NCBI GenBank assembly: GCA_028285465.1
Contig: JANQPD010000081.1
Span: forward strand, 1 to 49,087
Length of the DNA: 49,087 nucleotides
Source: Owenweeksia sp.
GTDB lineage: Bacteria > Bacteroidota > Bacteroidia > Flavobacteriales > Schleiferiaceae
Direction: 5' to 3'
The notes beneath the pieces were generated by a model. The model did no database searches, was not told the DNA's origin, and was given only the letters and a program-made list of their open reading frames with translations. Below are positions 28,977 to 37,568 of this stretch, one piece after another (position 1 is the stretch's first letter; every line of letters begins with the position of its first letter). A program made the position numbers and the translations under genes.

Positions 28977-29651
28977 ATGGCTTTAATTGATGTAAACAGC
29001 AAGAGATTTAAGAACTTCATGTCAAAATTGTATGGCTGGGGTGCTTCTGTAGTAATCTTGGGTGCGATGTTTAAGATTCTTCACCTTCCAGGTGCAGATC
29101 CCATGCTTGTGGTTGGTCTTACTACAGAGGCGGTAATCTTTTTCTTCTCCGCTTTTGAAAAGCCGCACGAAGAATATGACTGGACACTCGTATACCCCGA
29201 ACTAGCCGGTATGGAAGACCCGGATGCTGAACTAGAGATGGGGACTAAACAAAATAAGCTTTCGACTACGCAAGAACTTGACCGTATGCTGGAAGACGCC
29301 AAGATCGATGGAGAACTTATTGAAAGCCTGGGCGATGGCCTGCGCAAGTTTGGCGATGCCGCGAGCAGGTTGAATTCAACGGCAGATGCAGCTGCAGCTA
29401 CCTCCGAATATGGTGAGCAATTGACGTTGGCTTCCAAGAATATGGAATCCCTGAATGCGCTCTATGCCGTTCAACTGGAGAGCTCTGCCAATCACATGGA
29501 GGCGCAAAATACTTTGATGGAAAAACTAAATACTTCTATTGAGGATTCCGAGAAACTCGGAAGCGAAGTGTCTTCCCTGGTGCAGAACATGAGCCAGTTG
29601 AACAACATTTACGGGGGCATGCTTTCTGCCATGAATACAAACCGTAATTAA
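28977..29651 (+). CDS. gldL: T9SS motor protein GldL/PorL
   Basis: A 224-residue inner-membrane protein. Two membrane helices lie near the N-terminus: LYGWGASVVILGAMFKILHL, and MLVVGLTTEAVIFFFSAFEK with a Glu inside the second that is likely on the proton path. A long cytoplasmic coiled coil follows (about residues 90-224; DRMLEDAKIDGELIESLG, then Leu/Asn heptads). GldL forms a pentamer around a GldM dimer and drives rotation with the proton gradient. Length is close to Flavobacterium GldL (about 215) and shorter than Porphyromonas PorL. Forty-four bases separate it from gldK. Confidence 0.96.
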   Translation: MALIDVNSKRFKNFMSKLYGWGASVVILGAMFKILHLPGADPMLVVGLTTEAVIFFFSAFEKPHEEYDWTLVYPELAGMEDPDAELEMGTKQNKLSTTQELDRMLEDAKIDGELIESLGDGLRKFGDAASRLNSTADAAAATSEYGEQLTLASKNMESLNALYAVQLESSANHMEAQNTLMEKLNTSIEDSEKLGSEVSSLVQNMSQLNNIYGGMLSAMNTNRN

Positions 29652-29709
29652 GACAAGGTTCTTAACATCACACAATTCCAATCTTAATTAGAAAAAGAAC
29701 AAGCTAAAA

Positions 29710-31260
29710 ATGGCGAGCGGTAAACAAACCCCAAGGCAAAAGATGATCAACATGATGTACCTCGTGTTGACTGCCCTTCTTGCCCTTAATATATCCAAAG
29801 ACATCCTTAAGGCCCTCACCAAGTTGGACAACAGTTTGGATCAGACCGTGAATACGGTTCAATCTAAAAATGAGCAAGTATATGCTTCTTTTATCCGAGC
29901 GGCCGAGGAAAACCCGGTAAAGGCGGGTCCCTGGAAAGACAAAGCCTTTGAGGTAAAAGATAAAAGCGATGCTTTGGCAGATGAAATTGAGAAGATCAAA
30001 AAAGATCTGATCGAACTTACCGGAGGCACCGAAGAAGATGAGAATGGAGCTGAAGTACCGGTGGGTCTCGACTCCAAGGAGCCCCCTGCCAATTACCTTC
30101 TGAATGAAGGAAAGGGAGCAGAACTACGTAAGCAGATTGATGCCTACAGGACTTCCCTGCTCGCTTTGACAAATAATGACGCCTTAAAGCAAGCTATAAA
30201 TACCCGTTTCAATACGGATAAGGTAGTAATGGAAAAAGGACAGGCAGCGGTTGAATGGGAAAAGGCCAATTTTGAGCACTATCCCTTAGCCGCTATTTTA
30301 CCTTTCCTAACCAATATCGAAGCGGATGTAAGGAATACCGAATCGGATATTATTGGGGAACTGAAAACAAACATTTCCATTGACGATATTAAAGTAACAG
30401 GGGTTAGGGCTGTTGTGGATGCCAAGTCCAACTATGTAACGCAAGGCGGTACATATGAGGCCAAGGTATTCTTAGCGGCTTTTGACGAAACCCAGGAGCC
30501 TGAGATCATTATCAATGGCGAGCCTCTTGATCCCGCACAGATATCAAATGGTGAAGGTACTATAAGTTTCCCCGCCAATGCAGTAGGAGAACAGAAGTGG
30601 GCGGGTGTGATCCGCCTGAAGCAGATCGGAAAAGAGCCTAAAGAGTACGAAGTGAGTAGCACGTATACCGTAGCGCCTCCTACCGTGGTGATCTCACCTA
30701 CCAAGATGAACGTATTGTACCGGGGTGTACAAAATCCCCTGGAAATAGGGGTTCCCGGTGTAGATCCTTCAAAAATCAGGGTAAGCGGACCAGGCGTGAG
30801 TGGCTCCAATGGCAATTATATGGCCAATGTAACGAACCTCAGCGGACAGAAGAAAATCACCATCAGTGTTTCGGTAGAAGAAACAGATGAGGAGGGAAAC
30901 ACCAGCGTCCGCAATATGGGAAGTAAGGAATTCAGGATCAAAGGCCTTCCCCCTGCACAAGGCTTGATCTTTAAGAGGGCAGGTGGCAAATTTGCCCGTA
31001 ACCTTGTTGAAGCGGCTACGATTGAAGCGGCCTACCAGGATTTTCCTTTTGATCTGCCGCTAACTGTAACTTCTTTTGAGGTAGCTATTCCCGGTTTTCC
31101 ACCCGAGAAAGTGCGTGGGAATAAGATGACGGCCACTATCGGGCAGCGCCTGCGTACCTTAAAACCCAACTCTACCATTGTTGTGCGAGATATCAGGGCA
31201 AGAGGTCCTGGCGGTTTAACGGTGAAAAATGTAAGCGCCATACCTATTGACGTAAACTAA
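29710..31260 (+). CDS. gldM: T9SS motor shaft protein GldM/PorM
   Basis: This 516-residue protein has one N-terminal membrane helix (MMYLVLTALLALNISKDIL) after a short basic cytoplasmic start, and a long periplasmic part of four domains. The first is helical (residues about 40-220), the others beta-rich, with VVISPTKMNVLYRGVQNPLE and TVTSFEVAIPGFPPEKVRG marking the last two. GldM spans the periplasm as a dimer and passes rotation from GldL to the GldK/N ring. Length agrees with GldM (about 515). Confidence 0.96.
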   Translation: MASGKQTPRQKMINMMYLVLTALLALNISKDILKALTKLDNSLDQTVNTVQSKNEQVYASFIRAAEENPVKAGPWKDKAFEVKDKSDALADEIEKIKKDLIELTGGTEEDENGAEVPVGLDSKEPPANYLLNEGKGAELRKQIDAYRTSLLALTNNDALKQAINTRFNTDKVVMEKGQAAVEWEKANFEHYPLAAILPFLTNIEADVRNTESDIIGELKTNISIDDIKVTGVRAVVDAKSNYVTQGGTYEAKVFLAAFDETQEPEIIINGEPLDPAQISNGEGTISFPANAVGEQKWAGVIRLKQIGKEPKEYEVSSTYTVAPPTVVISPTKMNVLYRGVQNPLEIGVPGVDPSKIRVSGPGVSGSNGNYMANVTNLSGQKKITISVSVEETDEEGNTSVRNMGSKEFRIKGLPPAQGLIFKRAGGKFARNLVEAATIEAAYQDFPFDLPLTVTSFEVAIPGFPPEKVRGNKMTATIGQRLRTLKPNSTIVVRDIRARGPGGLTVKNVSAIPIDVN

Positions 31261-31271
31261 AAGTATTGACC

Positions 31272-32108
31272 ATGAAGACTTTTGCTAGACTTTTATTAAT
31301 TGGGGTTCTTTTTGGCATAGGCTATTCCTCCCATGCCCAGGTACTTAGCCCCCAGGATGATGGCATCATTCCCGATGACCCGAAGTTTTACCACCACAAC
31401 CAGGTCTTTCCCTATCCTTATTTGAGGGAAGCAGACATGATGTGGAGTACCCGGCACTGGGAACGCATCGACCTCAGGGAAAAGATAAACCACCATCTTT
31501 ATTACCCTATTAAGGCGATACCGGATCGCAAAAGTCTTTTTGATGTACTGAAAGACGGTATTCTGGTAGAAGGTACTATAGTAGAAGTGTTTGCGGACGA
31601 TCGTTTTGAGATTCCCCTCACTACCGAGCAGGTGCAAAGTTATATTACCAAAACCGATACGTTGACCGATCCCGATGACCCCTCTATTATCCTGGGGATC
31701 AACGAGATTAACATCGTGCCTTCTGATGTAGTAGCCTATAAAATTAAATCAGACTGGTTTTTTGATAAGCAGCGAGGGGAAATGAAAAACCGCATCATTG
31801 GCCTGGCGCCCGTAGTTAGAGACCCTGAGACCCAGGAACTCTATGACCTGTTTTGGGTTTGGTTTCCAGATGCGCGTTACGCATTGGCTACGCATATCGC
31901 GTTTAACCCGCAAAACAACTCCGCACGCCTGACTTTTGACCAGATCTTCCATATACGCTATTTTAACGCGGTAATTTATAAGCAGGACAATGTGTATGAC
32001 CGGAAGATCTCCGAGTATAAGCGCAATGCCCCATTAGAGCAGTTGCTCGAGGCCGCGGCCATCAAAGAAAACCTGAGAAATTACGAACACGATCTCTGGG
32101 AGTATTAA
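31272..32108 (+). CDS. gldN: T9SS ring protein GldN/PorN
   Basis: A 278-residue periplasmic protein. A signal peptide (MKTFARLLLIGVLFGIGYSSHAQ) is followed by the GldN family region: YPYLREADMMWSTRHWERID, LREKINHHLYYPIKAI and WFPDARYALATHIAFN. GldN binds GldK in the outer-membrane-anchored ring. The frame may be read from a TTG at 31266, but the ATG at 31272 is preferred. It begins 11 bases after gldM and ends the cluster; a strong terminator follows. Confidence 0.95.
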   Translation: MKTFARLLLIGVLFGIGYSSHAQVLSPQDDGIIPDDPKFYHHNQVFPYPYLREADMMWSTRHWERIDLREKINHHLYYPIKAIPDRKSLFDVLKDGILVEGTIVEVFADDRFEIPLTTEQVQSYITKTDTLTDPDDPSIILGINEINIVPSDVVAYKIKSDWFFDKQRGEMKNRIIGLAPVVRDPETQELYDLFWVWFPDARYALATHIAFNPQNNSARLTFDQIFHIRYFNAVIYKQDNVYDRKISEYKRNAPLEQLLEAAAIKENLRNYEHDLWEY

Positions 32109-32130
32109 TGCTAGTAAATACTATAACCTT

Positions 32131-32162
32131 AAATCCCTCTTCGCTTTTGCCAAGGGGGATTT
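32131..32162 (+). terminator. Intrinsic terminator after gldN
   Basis: AAATCCCTCTT and AAGGGGGATTT form an 11-bp stem (one T-G pair) with a 10-base loop, followed by TTCTTTT. It closes the T9SS operon before the oxidoreductase gene. Confidence 0.85.
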
Positions 32163-32174
32163 TTCTTTTATCCC

Positions 32175-33215
32175 ATGAAGCATTACCCCTACATCATTAT
32201 TGGCCAAGGCCTGGCTGGCAGCATTCTCTCCCTCTACCTCGTAAAAAAGAAGGTAAAGCACCTTGTATTGTCTGAACCGGACCTGAGCCGTTCTTCCCTC
32301 GTAGCTGCCGGCCTGGCAAACCCTATTGTGCTCAAGCGCCTTAAACTGGTGCATGAAGCGGATGCCTTTTTTTCAAAAGCTCCCGCTTTTTACCAATGGG
32401 CTGAAAAAATGTTGAACGCTTCTTTCTATTACCCGATACCTGTTTGGCACCTTATCCGGAGCCAGGAAGAGCAAAACCACTGGCTTGAGAAAAGCGAACA
32501 CCCGGCATATGGTCCTTATCTACATGATGTTATCCATACCAGGCATTTCAAAGGCATAAACAGCTCTTATGGCTTTGGAGAAGTACAGCATACGTTTTGG
32601 GTGCACACCCAAAACTTCATTCAAGCCGTTAGAAGAACTCTTGGCAAACACTATGTACGACACCAGCTTTCCCCAAATGAGCTTGACCTGAAACAAAAAA
32701 CACTGTCCTTACCCCAAGGGAAAATATCTTTTGAGCACCTTGTTGATTGCAGCGGGCACCTGTCCCGGCAGTTATTCCCATACCTGCAATACGCCTTTAA
32801 CCCTACCCGGGGTGAAGTGCTTGTTATCAAAAGTACAGGCCTACCCGAAGACATCATTTTGCATGCCGGGGTTTTTGTGCTACCTCTTGGAAACAACTAT
32901 TTCAAGGTTGGCGCTTCTTACCATTGGGATGAATTAAAGGATAAAACCACTGCCGAAGGACGTGCGTGGTTAATTAAAGAGCTGCAAAAGATCTACTCCG
33001 GGCCCTTTGATATTGTTGACCACTTAGGGGGTGTAAGACCTAATGTAAAAGATAGAAAACCTTTAATAGGCCCTGTTGATGAGGCGCTGTACGCCTTCAA
33101 CGGAATGGGGTCCCGGGCCGTATTAATGGCTCCTTTTCTCGCGGAAGTACTCCTTTCTCACATAGAGAATAACCAAGCTATACCTGAGGTATTCCAGGCA
33201 AGTCGCTTTACTTAA
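32175..33215 (+). CDS. FAD-dependent oxidoreductase (DAO family)
   Basis: This 346-residue protein starts with the FAD-binding Rossmann motif (YIIIGQGLAGSILSLYLV, glycines of GxGxxG). The segment SSLVAAGLANPIVLKRLK and the C-terminal FAD-closing region FNGMGSRAVLMAPFLAE match the D-amino-acid oxidase-like group related to the MnmC C-terminal domain and glycine oxidase. Substrate is unknown; it is soluble and cytoplasmic. Its start lies 12 bases after the T9SS terminator and its 3' end overlaps the convergent DUF983 gene by eight bases. Confidence 0.85.
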   Translation: MKHYPYIIIGQGLAGSILSLYLVKKKVKHLVLSEPDLSRSSLVAAGLANPIVLKRLKLVHEADAFFSKAPAFYQWAEKMLNASFYYPIPVWHLIRSQEEQNHWLEKSEHPAYGPYLHDVIHTRHFKGINSSYGFGEVQHTFWVHTQNFIQAVRRTLGKHYVRHQLSPNELDLKQKTLSLPQGKISFEHLVDCSGHLSRQLFPYLQYAFNPTRGEVLVIKSTGLPEDIILHAGVFVLPLGNNYFKVGASYHWDELKDKTTAEGRAWLIKELQKIYSGPFDIVDHLGGVRPNVKDRKPLIGPVDEALYAFNGMGSRAVLMAPFLAEVLLSHIENNQAIPEVFQASRFT

Positions 33216-33597
33216 GCTTAGGGCCTCTTTTATCCGGGTTATACTTCACGAATAAATTGAGGTACGTAATACGCGCCAGGCGAAAAATAAGGGGAGAGCC
33301 AAGAAGTATAATGGCGGCCAATGCAATCACTACTTCCCACACACTTGGGGTGTAGAACATACGCATGATCACATAAGTAGCGACAAAAAGTGCCACCCCG
33401 TAGCCATAACTCACATACATGGCCCCGTAAAAAAAAGCCGGCTCTATTTCATAGCGCAAACCACAATGCGGGCAGTGCTCATGCATTTTAAACATATCGC
33501 TTAAAACATAAGGATTCGCATTCTTGAAAACACGCCCTTCATGACAACGCGGGCACTTCATTCTGGATATGCTATATAGTTTAGTGCCTTTTTTCAT
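33208..33597 (-). CDS. DUF983 membrane protein
   Basis: A 129-residue protein with two CxxC pairs (MKCPRCHEGRVF and HCPHCGLRYEIEP), which would bind zinc. Two membrane helices follow (about residues 55-75, MYVSYGYGVALFVATYVI, and 83-105), then a basic tail. This is the DUF983 layout common in Bacteroidota; function unknown. Its promoter appears to share the palindrome at 33618-33633 with the divergent ABC-F gene. Confidence 0.88.
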   Translation of the reverse strand: MKKGTKLYSISRMKCPRCHEGRVFKNANPYVLSDMFKMHEHCPHCGLRYEIEPAFFYGAMYVSYGYGVALFVATYVIMRMFYTPSVWEVVIALAAIILLGSPLIFRLARITYLNLFVKYNPDKRGPKLK

Positions 33598-33617
33598 AGG
33601 AGTTCATTGCTTGCGGT

Positions 33618-33633
33618 TACTTTTGCAAAAGTA
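33618..33633. promoter_or_regulatory. Palindromic bidirectional -7 element between DUF983 and ABC-F genes
   Basis: TACTTTTGCAAAAGTA is a perfect 16-base palindrome made of two head-to-head copies of the -7 box TACTTTTG, one per strand (33618-33625 plus, 33633-33626 minus). The plus box ends seven bases before the ABC-F ATG, whose A is the last base of the palindrome. The minus box is 28 bases before the DUF983 ATG. Confidence 0.6.
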
Positions 33634-35591
33634 TGATAGGCATTAACAACATCCTGTTGCAATACAACGACAGGCAATTATTTAGAGGCATTTCATTTTT
33701 GATCAATCCCGGTGAAAAGATCGGTTTGGTTGGCGCCAATGGTGCAGGAAAATCTACTTTACTCAAAGTCATCAACGGCTCCGTTTCACCTGATGCCGGA
33801 GACATAAGCAAGCCAAAAGATTTTAAGCTGGGTTACCTGCCGCAGGAACTCCCCTTACACGATGGAAGAACGGTATGGGAGGAAGCTGAAACAGCCCTTT
33901 CGGAAGTAAAACACCTGCAACGTGAAATAGACCGGATCAATGAAGCTTTGACTATCAGAACGGATTATGAATCAGACGCCTACTTAAAACTGATCGAAGA
34001 TCTGAATGAGTATACAGATCGCTTCAATTTAATCGGAGGCTATACCTACCATGCCAGGCTGGAAAAGATCCTGACCGGTTTAGGGTTTACTGCACAGGAC
34101 TTTGAGCGGCAAACTACGGAGTTCAGCGGAGGGTGGCGCATGCGTATAGAACTGGCTAAACTCCTGCTCTATCCCAACGATCTGCTGTTGCTTGACGAAC
34201 CTACCAACCACCTGGATATCAATTCCATTATCTGGCTTGAGGATTTCCTGAAGGAATACGAGGGGGCTATCCTTATGGTGTCGCATGACCGGCTCTTTCT
34301 CGATCACATCACCACGCGTACCGTTGAGGTAGTAATGGGAACGCTTTACGACTATCCGGTACCGTACACACGCTTTACGGAACTCCGGGCAGAGCGTATG
34401 GAGCAACAAGCACAGGCACTCAAAAATCAGGAAAAGGAGATAAAGCAAACGGAACAACTCATCGAGAAGTTCCGCTATAAAGCTTCAAAGGCTTCTTTTG
34501 CACAAAGCCTAATCAAAAAGCTGGATAAAATGGAGCGCATCGAAATCGATGACGATGATGCCCGCAAGATCAGCTTTCGCTTTCCTCCTGCCCCTCGCTC
34601 CGGTAAAGTGGTTTTAAAAGCTGATGAGGTAGGAAAATATTATGGGAACCATAAGATCTTTGACAAGGTAGACCTGGAGATAAACCGACACGAACGTGTT
34701 GCCTTTCTCGGGCAAAACGGGATGGGAAAGTCTACCTTGGTCAAGATCATTGTAGAGCGTTTAGCACACGAGGGACATATAGAAATAGGCCACAACGTGC
34801 ACATTGGCTACTACGCACAGGAACAAGCCAAAACACTGGATGGGAATAAAACCTTGTTGCAAACTATTGAAGATGCCGCCCCGGAAGACCTGCGGAAACG
34901 CGCCCGTGATTTTCTGGGCTCTTTTCTCTTTACCGGAGAAGACGTGGACAAGAAGGTAAAGGTGCTCAGCGGGGGAGAGAAAGGACGCCTGGCGCTCTGC
35001 AAGCTCCTGTTAAGGCCCTATAACTTACTGGTTATGGATGAGCCCACTAACCACCTGGACATGAAGAGCAAGGAGATGCTCAAAAGTGCTTTGCTGGCCT
35101 ATGATGGTACGCTGGTTGTGGTAAGCCATGACCGCTACTTCCTGCAGGGGCTGGCAGATAAGATCTATGAATTCAGGAACGGAAAGGTACGCCCGTTTTT
35201 AGGGGATATCGATGAATACCTGGAAGCCCGGAAGTTTGAAGATTTCAGGCAGGTAGAAGCGAAGAAAGAAATGCAGGCCAAGGCGCCGGAAGCCGAAAAA
35301 AAACCAGGAGGAGACTATAAAGAAAGAAAGCAGCTGGATAAAGCCCTCAGGCAAACAGAAAGAGAAGTAAGCGCTTTTGAAGAGAAAATAGAAAAGCAGG
35401 AGACCCTCATCAGAGAATGGGATGACCAACTTCAGGATCCGGAGAAATTTAAGGCGTTAAGCGCAACGCCTGACTTTTATCAGCAATACGAGGCCGAGAA
35501 ACGAAAACTGGATTCGCTGATGAAAAACTGGGAAAAAGCTACCCATGCGCACGAGTTGCTCCTTCAAAAGCGATCCATGCTGGAACCCTGA
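33633..35591 (+). CDS. ABC-F family ATPase
   Basis: A 652-residue protein with two ABC domains and no membrane part. The first has Walker A GANGAGKST, signature EFSGGWRMRIELAKLLL and Walker B LLLLDEPTNHLD. The second has GQNGMGKSTLV, LSGGEKGRLALCKLLL and LLVMDEPTNHLD. A linker of about 80 residues with charged helices lies between them (the P-site tRNA interaction motif region), and a C-terminal coiled coil (about residues 545-650) resembles that of Uup/YdiF. ABC-F proteins act on the ribosome in translation or antibiotic protection. The expected start is at the palindromic promoter, giving a leaderless transcript. Confidence 0.93.
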   Translation: MIGINNILLQYNDRQLFRGISFLINPGEKIGLVGANGAGKSTLLKVINGSVSPDAGDISKPKDFKLGYLPQELPLHDGRTVWEEAETALSEVKHLQREIDRINEALTIRTDYESDAYLKLIEDLNEYTDRFNLIGGYTYHARLEKILTGLGFTAQDFERQTTEFSGGWRMRIELAKLLLYPNDLLLLDEPTNHLDINSIIWLEDFLKEYEGAILMVSHDRLFLDHITTRTVEVVMGTLYDYPVPYTRFTELRAERMEQQAQALKNQEKEIKQTEQLIEKFRYKASKASFAQSLIKKLDKMERIEIDDDDARKISFRFPPAPRSGKVVLKADEVGKYYGNHKIFDKVDLEINRHERVAFLGQNGMGKSTLVKIIVERLAHEGHIEIGHNVHIGYYAQEQAKTLDGNKTLLQTIEDAAPEDLRKRARDFLGSFLFTGEDVDKKVKVLSGGEKGRLALCKLLLRPYNLLVMDEPTNHLDMKSKEMLKSALLAYDGTLVVVSHDRYFLQGLADKIYEFRNGKVRPFLGDIDEYLEARKFEDFRQVEAKKEMQAKAPEAEKKPGGDYKERKQLDKALRQTEREVSAFEEKIEKQETLIREWDDQLQDPEKFKALSATPDFYQQYEAEKRKLDSLMKNWEKATHAHELLLQKRSMLEP

Positions 35592-35601
35592 CCGGTTTCT
35601 G

Positions 35602-37020
35602 CTACTCTTTTATTATTTTCAGGATCTTCTCTCCTTTGCCCTGGCGGATGTTGAGCAGGTACATCCCGGCTTTTAACTGACCTATCGAAACCACTTCCAC
35701 AGGCATGCCTGCATATTGCCACAACAGAGCTCCGTTCAGACTATATATCTGCACAAACAGCTGTTCTTCAGCACCTATGCCTTCCAGCATAAGCTTGTCT
35801 GTTACCGGATTCGGGTATACCTTCAGGCTGGCAAGTTTCTGCTCGCTTATGCTCACTAGCTGGCAGGCCGTGGCCAGGCTTATAAACCAGTCGCGTGCAT
35901 CGTTTAAAGAAGGCAACACACAATCTCCATGGTCCAGTGCTCCATTGTTAACGGCCGTAACATTTGTGGCTCCGCGTGCTTGCATGGCCGCTTCTGCATC
36001 CAGCGTATTTTGAAAACTCACCTGTTCGTCCTGCGTACAATAGTACATCCGCATGGGAAAGTCGGGGCGCCAATCATAATTGTCTTGCGCCAATAAGGCT
36101 TGCCAAAGGGGGTGTGTCTGGCCTACTGAATCGGCAATGAAATTTGCCAGTACCGTATCCTGCATAAAATCGGCCAATACCGCAGGTAGCTTAGCATTTA
36201 CGGAATCCATAGGATAATTCCCGTTAAAGTAAGGGGGTATAAGCACATCATAAGGCGCTTTTAAGATTTCACTGTATGTATTAAAGATGTTTCCGTATAC
36301 CCGGTTTAAGCCGAAAAGCAAATAACATACGTAACCCGGGTAGCTGTATGGCTGGTTGCTGATCAGCACATCAGACTGGCTGCCGCTCAGGTTATAAGGT
36401 CCCGATGCTGGCCCTGCGGCTACTATGTTGAACTCGTTAGAGAGGCTATTGTCTTGAATATACTTTATGGTAGCCATAGCCGCATGCCCTCCCTGAGAAT
36501 ACCCGGAAACAAACACTTCTCCGTTAAGGCTTATACCCAGGCTATCCGGCAAAAACTCACGTACCGCACGGATCATATCAATAGTAGCGGTGGCTTGAGA
36601 CTCGGCATGCAGGTAAGGGTGTAAACCGGGGTTGTCTCCTAATCCCAAATAGTCAGGTGAAATAGCCACCACCCCCTCGGTAGCCATTGCTTTGGCTACG
36701 AACGCTTCACTATTATCACGCGAAGGGACATTTTCACGTAGCAGCACCGTACCGTGGTTATATACGGCCAGAGGGTAATCGTTACAGTTTGTATTAAGCG
36801 GGATACTCAACAAGCCACTTGCCATTGTAGGCGTTCCGTCTATATCTACGGTACGGTACACGATTTTATAGGAACGCACATCATACGTACTTGTACCAAT
36901 TACAAAACCTATGAGGCCGGCACTGGTAACGCCTAAATCCGTACCCGATACAATATAGTTTTGCGCCTTTGGAGCCAGGCTTGACAGGCTTATTAACAGG
37001 GTGCAGAGTAGTTTTTTCAT
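35602..37020 (-). CDS. Secreted alpha/beta hydrolase (lipase/esterase) with T9SS type A sorting domain
   Basis: From the ATG at 37020 (signal MKKLLCTLLISLSSLAPKAQ) the protein is 472 residues. The frame runs upstream to 37107 without a signal, and a near -7 box (TATCTTTA, minus strand 37048-37041) supports the shorter form. The hydrolase domain has the nucleophile Ser in GYSQGGHAA and likely Asp in YCTQDEQVSF and His in GALDHGDCV. It resembles secreted lipases and polyester-type esterases. The last 80 residues form a T9SS type A domain: KVYPNPVTDKLMLEG, then GMYLLNIRQGKGEKILKII. It should therefore be exported by the T9SS encoded upstream. Substrate unknown. Confidence 0.88.
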   Translation of the reverse strand: MKKLLCTLLISLSSLAPKAQNYIVSGTDLGVTSAGLIGFVIGTSTYDVRSYKIVYRTVDIDGTPTMASGLLSIPLNTNCNDYPLAVYNHGTVLLRENVPSRDNSEAFVAKAMATEGVVAISPDYLGLGDNPGLHPYLHAESQATATIDMIRAVREFLPDSLGISLNGEVFVSGYSQGGHAAMATIKYIQDNSLSNEFNIVAAGPASGPYNLSGSQSDVLISNQPYSYPGYVCYLLFGLNRVYGNIFNTYSEILKAPYDVLIPPYFNGNYPMDSVNAKLPAVLADFMQDTVLANFIADSVGQTHPLWQALLAQDNYDWRPDFPMRMYYCTQDEQVSFQNTLDAEAAMQARGATNVTAVNNGALDHGDCVLPSLNDARDWFISLATACQLVSISEQKLASLKVYPNPVTDKLMLEGIGAEEQLFVQIYSLNGALLWQYAGMPVEVVSIGQLKAGMYLLNIRQGKGEKILKIIKE

Positions 37021-37135
37021 CATCACGTTTGTTGTTTGGGTAAAGATAGAAGTATTGCGCATTTCTTGTTTTTTCAAATCGTTCTTTTCCACGCTTATCT
37101 CTCGCATATATGTTTTAGGTTAACATAAAGACCCT

Positions 37136-37143
37136 TACTTTTG
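37136..37143 (+). promoter_or_regulatory. -7 box of the tRNA-Arg promoter
   Basis: TACTTTTG is an exact TAnnTTTG match 18 bases before the tRNA. No clean -33 element; TTTTAGG near 37112-37118 is the closest candidate. Confidence 0.5.
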
Positions 37144-37161
37144 CAGGCCGTATAGTATCTT

Positions 37162-37233
37162 GGCCCCGTAGTTCAATGGATAGAATAGAAGTTTCCTAAA
37201 CTTTAGATGCAGGTTCGATTCCTGCCGGGGCTA
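37162..37233 (+). tRNA. tRNA-Arg (CCT anticodon)
   Basis: All arms fold. The acceptor GGCCCCG pairs with CGGGGCT (one G-U). The D arm is GTTC/GAAT. The anticodon stem GAAGT/ACTTT encloses TTCCTAA, giving CCT, which reads the Arg codon AGG. A four-base variable loop and a T arm GCAGG-TTCGATT-CCTGC complete it, with discriminator A at 37233. The CCA end is not encoded. It marks the left edge of a likely genomic island; part of its 3' end recurs at 47625-47654. Confidence 0.93.
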
Positions 37234-37568
37234 CAAATTGTACCACGGTACAAAAATTTACCAAAACGTAGAAAACAGCCATGGCGGCCTGTTTTCGAGG
37301 AAATTAAAAAAGAAGAAAATGTGAATTTGTCTCTTTTTTAATTGATTTCAGGTGTTTTTTTATCGACCCAGCAGGGATCTAAATTTTTAAATCTCTGAAA
37401 AAGAATGTTTTGTATTTTTAAAGATCAAAGAGGAGTAAGTGTTTCTGTAGTCTAGCTATAACAGGTCAAAATCAGTATAAAGATTTAAATTTCTCATGAT
37501 TTTGGGGTTTAAGAGGAAATAAGACCGAAAGGCATATAGCGTACTCACCTGATAAGAATACCGGATCA
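37234..37568. other. Gene-free AT-rich stretch after the tRNA
   Basis: This stretch holds an inverted repeat directly after the tRNA (TTGTACC-AC-GGTACAA, 37238-37253, then AAAATTT) and a GAAAACAG/CTGTTTTC hairpin at 37271-37296, either of which could end the tRNA transcript. The rest is AT-rich with no good frame or RNA gene. It may be the island's left junction. Confidence 0.4.
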
